DNA of 64,000 nt, from positions 49,266 through 113,265 of the forward strand of contig NW_020170405.1 in NCBI RefSeq assembly GCF_000524195.1. The letters are read 5' to 3'. The notes under the pieces were generated by a model. It did not search any database and had not been told where the DNA came from. It saw only the letters and a program-made list of their open reading frames with translations. Shown here one piece after another: positions 62,127 to 64,000 of this stretch. The position numbers and the translations under genes were made by a program. The stretch is from Echinococcus granulosus (lineage: Eukaryota > Platyhelminthes > Cestoda > Cyclophyllidea > Taeniidae). Position 1 is the first letter of the stretch, and each line of letters starts with the position of its first letter.

Positions 62127-63277
62127 ATGAGTTGGCGATTTTTAGATCTTGAGACTAATTCTCCAATGAGCATCTGCACAACGACCGATGTCTATTCGGC
62201 TGCTTCACTAATCGGCCAAGAGCTGCAACTGTTGATCGATGAACATGGACCGGAGGATTTTGAGTGTCTTATGTACAGGATTATACATGTTTTGGAGGAA
62301 CTTGAATACTGCGTTAGCCATTGTACTGATACAGAACAGTTGATTGGCGAACTCCAAGAACAACACGATGCGCTAAAGAGCGAGCGCAGTGATTATGACT
62401 TCCAGGATTTCACTTTGGTAATTTACACACTTGGCTTCAATATGGGGTGACATATTTGCATTATATGTTATCGTTAACATTTAATGATGTCATTATAAAT
62501 GGCGTGTATTCATCGCTTTTTGTTCCTAATTTCTTATCGTCTGCGTTTACAGAACTTGGTTTTTACCATCGTTTATCAACTTATGAACAGAATTTTTAAC
62601 TTATCCATCCAGTCACATTTTTAGGGAACGGAAGTTTTGATGGCATCTGCTGTTTTGTCAGGATAGTGCGTTTGTCATACGTCCCTTGATAAGATTGAAT
62701 ATGAGCTCTTTAAGTAGTTAAGCGAGAATTTTCACTTTTATCCGCCTGGTATATTTTCTTGTGTTAAGTGTCAATTGTGATCCCCTAAATTAAATTCATA
62801 CTTCTCAATTAGTAAGGCGTGTAGTACGACTGCAGTACTACACCTTTTAATGGCTGTTAAATTGGAAGATCTGATTTGACTTAAATGCCATTTATATTTC
62901 ATTCCCTGTCCTTGTACTACCAGTTTACAAATTGATCCATCACATAGGGAATACGTAAATGTACGCACAAAATTTTAAAGTATTGTGATACCTTTTCTTC
63001 CAGGACTTGGATCTAATGCAGCAGAGCTGGTACAACGAGACCCAGAGGCTGTTGGATCGAATTGCTGTGTTGGAGTCTGAGAATCACCGACTGAAGCGCC
63101 AGCTGGAGAATGTTGAGGAGGAGGTGGAGGTGGGTGATACACAGCCCTGCGTTGCGGACCTGGTGGCGGGGCAGGAGAAATATCTACACCGACCCTTCTC
63201 TCTACCCATAAAACCCTGCGAGGTGGACTCGCTGCTGGCGCACACCGAGGAGCGTCTCCTCCTCACCCATCAGGAAA
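62127..63277 (+). CDS. RILP-like protein with RH1 domain, 5' part
   Basis: Two exons, 62127-62417 and 63004-63277, join in phase 0 and end at a phase-1 donor (GAA A|GTGAGT), so the gene continues past the window or into an exon I cannot see. Exon 1 encodes an RH1 domain: DVYSAASLIGQELQLLIDEH, then CLMYRIIHVLEELEYCV, closely following the DVY-ASL-G-E-ID-HG-LM-VLE-LE pattern of RILPL1/2. Exon 2 starts a coiled coil (RLLDRIAVLESENHRLKRQL) followed by a Pro-containing linker. RILP-like proteins bind Rab8/10/36-class GTPases through a later RH2 domain and act in ciliary and lysosomal transport; the RH1 half binds myosin Va or dynein-related partners. JIP3/4 also has an RH1, but its sequence pattern fits less well. 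The start is a choice among Met codons at 62109, 62127 and 62167. Confidence 0.8.
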
Positions 63278-64000
63278 GTGAGTTTCCTTGATGTTCTCCA
63301 CCAAAAATTGAGCACCACTTCGTCTCACTTACCATACTTTTTTATTTTTACCTTGCTCAGGAAGCTTTAAGACGTATATCTCTGCTCATTCTTGACATTG
63401 CTCTTAAAATGAAACAGAAGAACGCTTCCCTGTTGTATGCCATATCTATCCCATTTCCTATTCCCAGGTGCTTTGAGATACCATTTCTAAGTATTTTAAG
63501 ACCTTTCTTTTAAATTGAAACACTCAAAGAAAAATCTTATTGTCGGTTTCCATGTAAATCACTCCCTCCTTGTTTATCGTACTTACTTTATATTCCCTTT
63601 CATGGGTTTAAAATAGGGCATGATATAGGTTCGAGAAGTTGCATAGCTGGAAAAACACTTCCTTGAGGACTCTATAGTCTGTTTAAACACCGTGACATGA
63701 CAGCACTAAAAACAGTAAAACTTTCTTATTACATTCATGATGACTATTCACAGTTGTACTCCTAGCTCATGAAGGAACAAAAGATTCCGTCTTAATTTAT
63801 GCACATACCAATTTCAGTTGATGGAATGCCAAATTTGAGGCGCACTTGTCACCCTCATCACAGGTTTTACACATAGCGTTTCGGGATCGCCAATGCGATC
63901 CTTATCACTCCGGTTTACTATTGGCTTTAGGAGGAAACAAGCATTCTTCTTCGTGCTCGCTACACCTACTGAATTTTGTCCTCCCACTTGTGCTTTTTTA
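63278..64000. other. Probable intron of the RILP-like gene
   Basis: Starts at the gtgagttt donor. An AG at 63359-63360 followed in phase by RSFKTYISAHS and a stop is the only open segment near; it has no RH2 resemblance. No other coding segment is seen to the window end. Confidence 0.5.

Overview
The window is eukaryotic nuclear DNA, most probably from a parasitic flatworm and likely a cestode (tapeworm). The basis is gene structure: about 40% GC by eye, single-copy metazoan genes with many exons, kilobase introns mixed with very small ones of 30-37 nt, and AG acceptors just before start codons as expected for spliced-leader trans-splicing. I cannot name the species. A run of 100 Ns (45709-45808) marks a scaffold gap.

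I rebuilt eight genes by joining exons in phase and comparing the translations with families I know. In order they are: (1) plus strand 3027-9155, 3' part of a tensin-like SH2 protein; (2) minus strand 18218-14406, a MAP2K of the MKK7/hemipterous type with a long tail; (3) plus strand 19220-20653, the DEAD-box helicase DDX6/Me31B/Dhh1; (4) plus strand 21490-31412, VPS41 of the HOPS complex; (5) minus strand 45225-34748, VPS26 of retromer with a long added C-terminus; (6) minus strand 54960-46702, a coiled-coil protein I cannot name; (7) minus strand 61439-58476, NUDCD1; (8) plus strand from about 62127 to beyond 63277, a RILP-like protein with an RH1 domain that is cut by the window edge.

Layout: MKK7/DDX6 and NUDCD1/RILP-like are head-to-head pairs with 0.7-1.0 kb between starts, so shared promoters are possible. 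DDX6 and VPS41 run head to tail about 0.8 kb apart. VPS41 and VPS26 converge. Three genes (VPS41, VPS26, RILP-like) belong to the late-endosome/lysosome route linked to Rab7 in other animals. The clustering may be chance in a compact genome.

Most of the remaining sequence is intron or intergenic DNA in which I see no conserved coding segment, RNA gene or intact mobile element. I found no CRISPR array, operon or clearly new system. The most unusual points are the tiny introns (down to 30 nt, one GC-AG), the long extensions on MKK7 and VPS26, and the unassigned coiled-coil gene.
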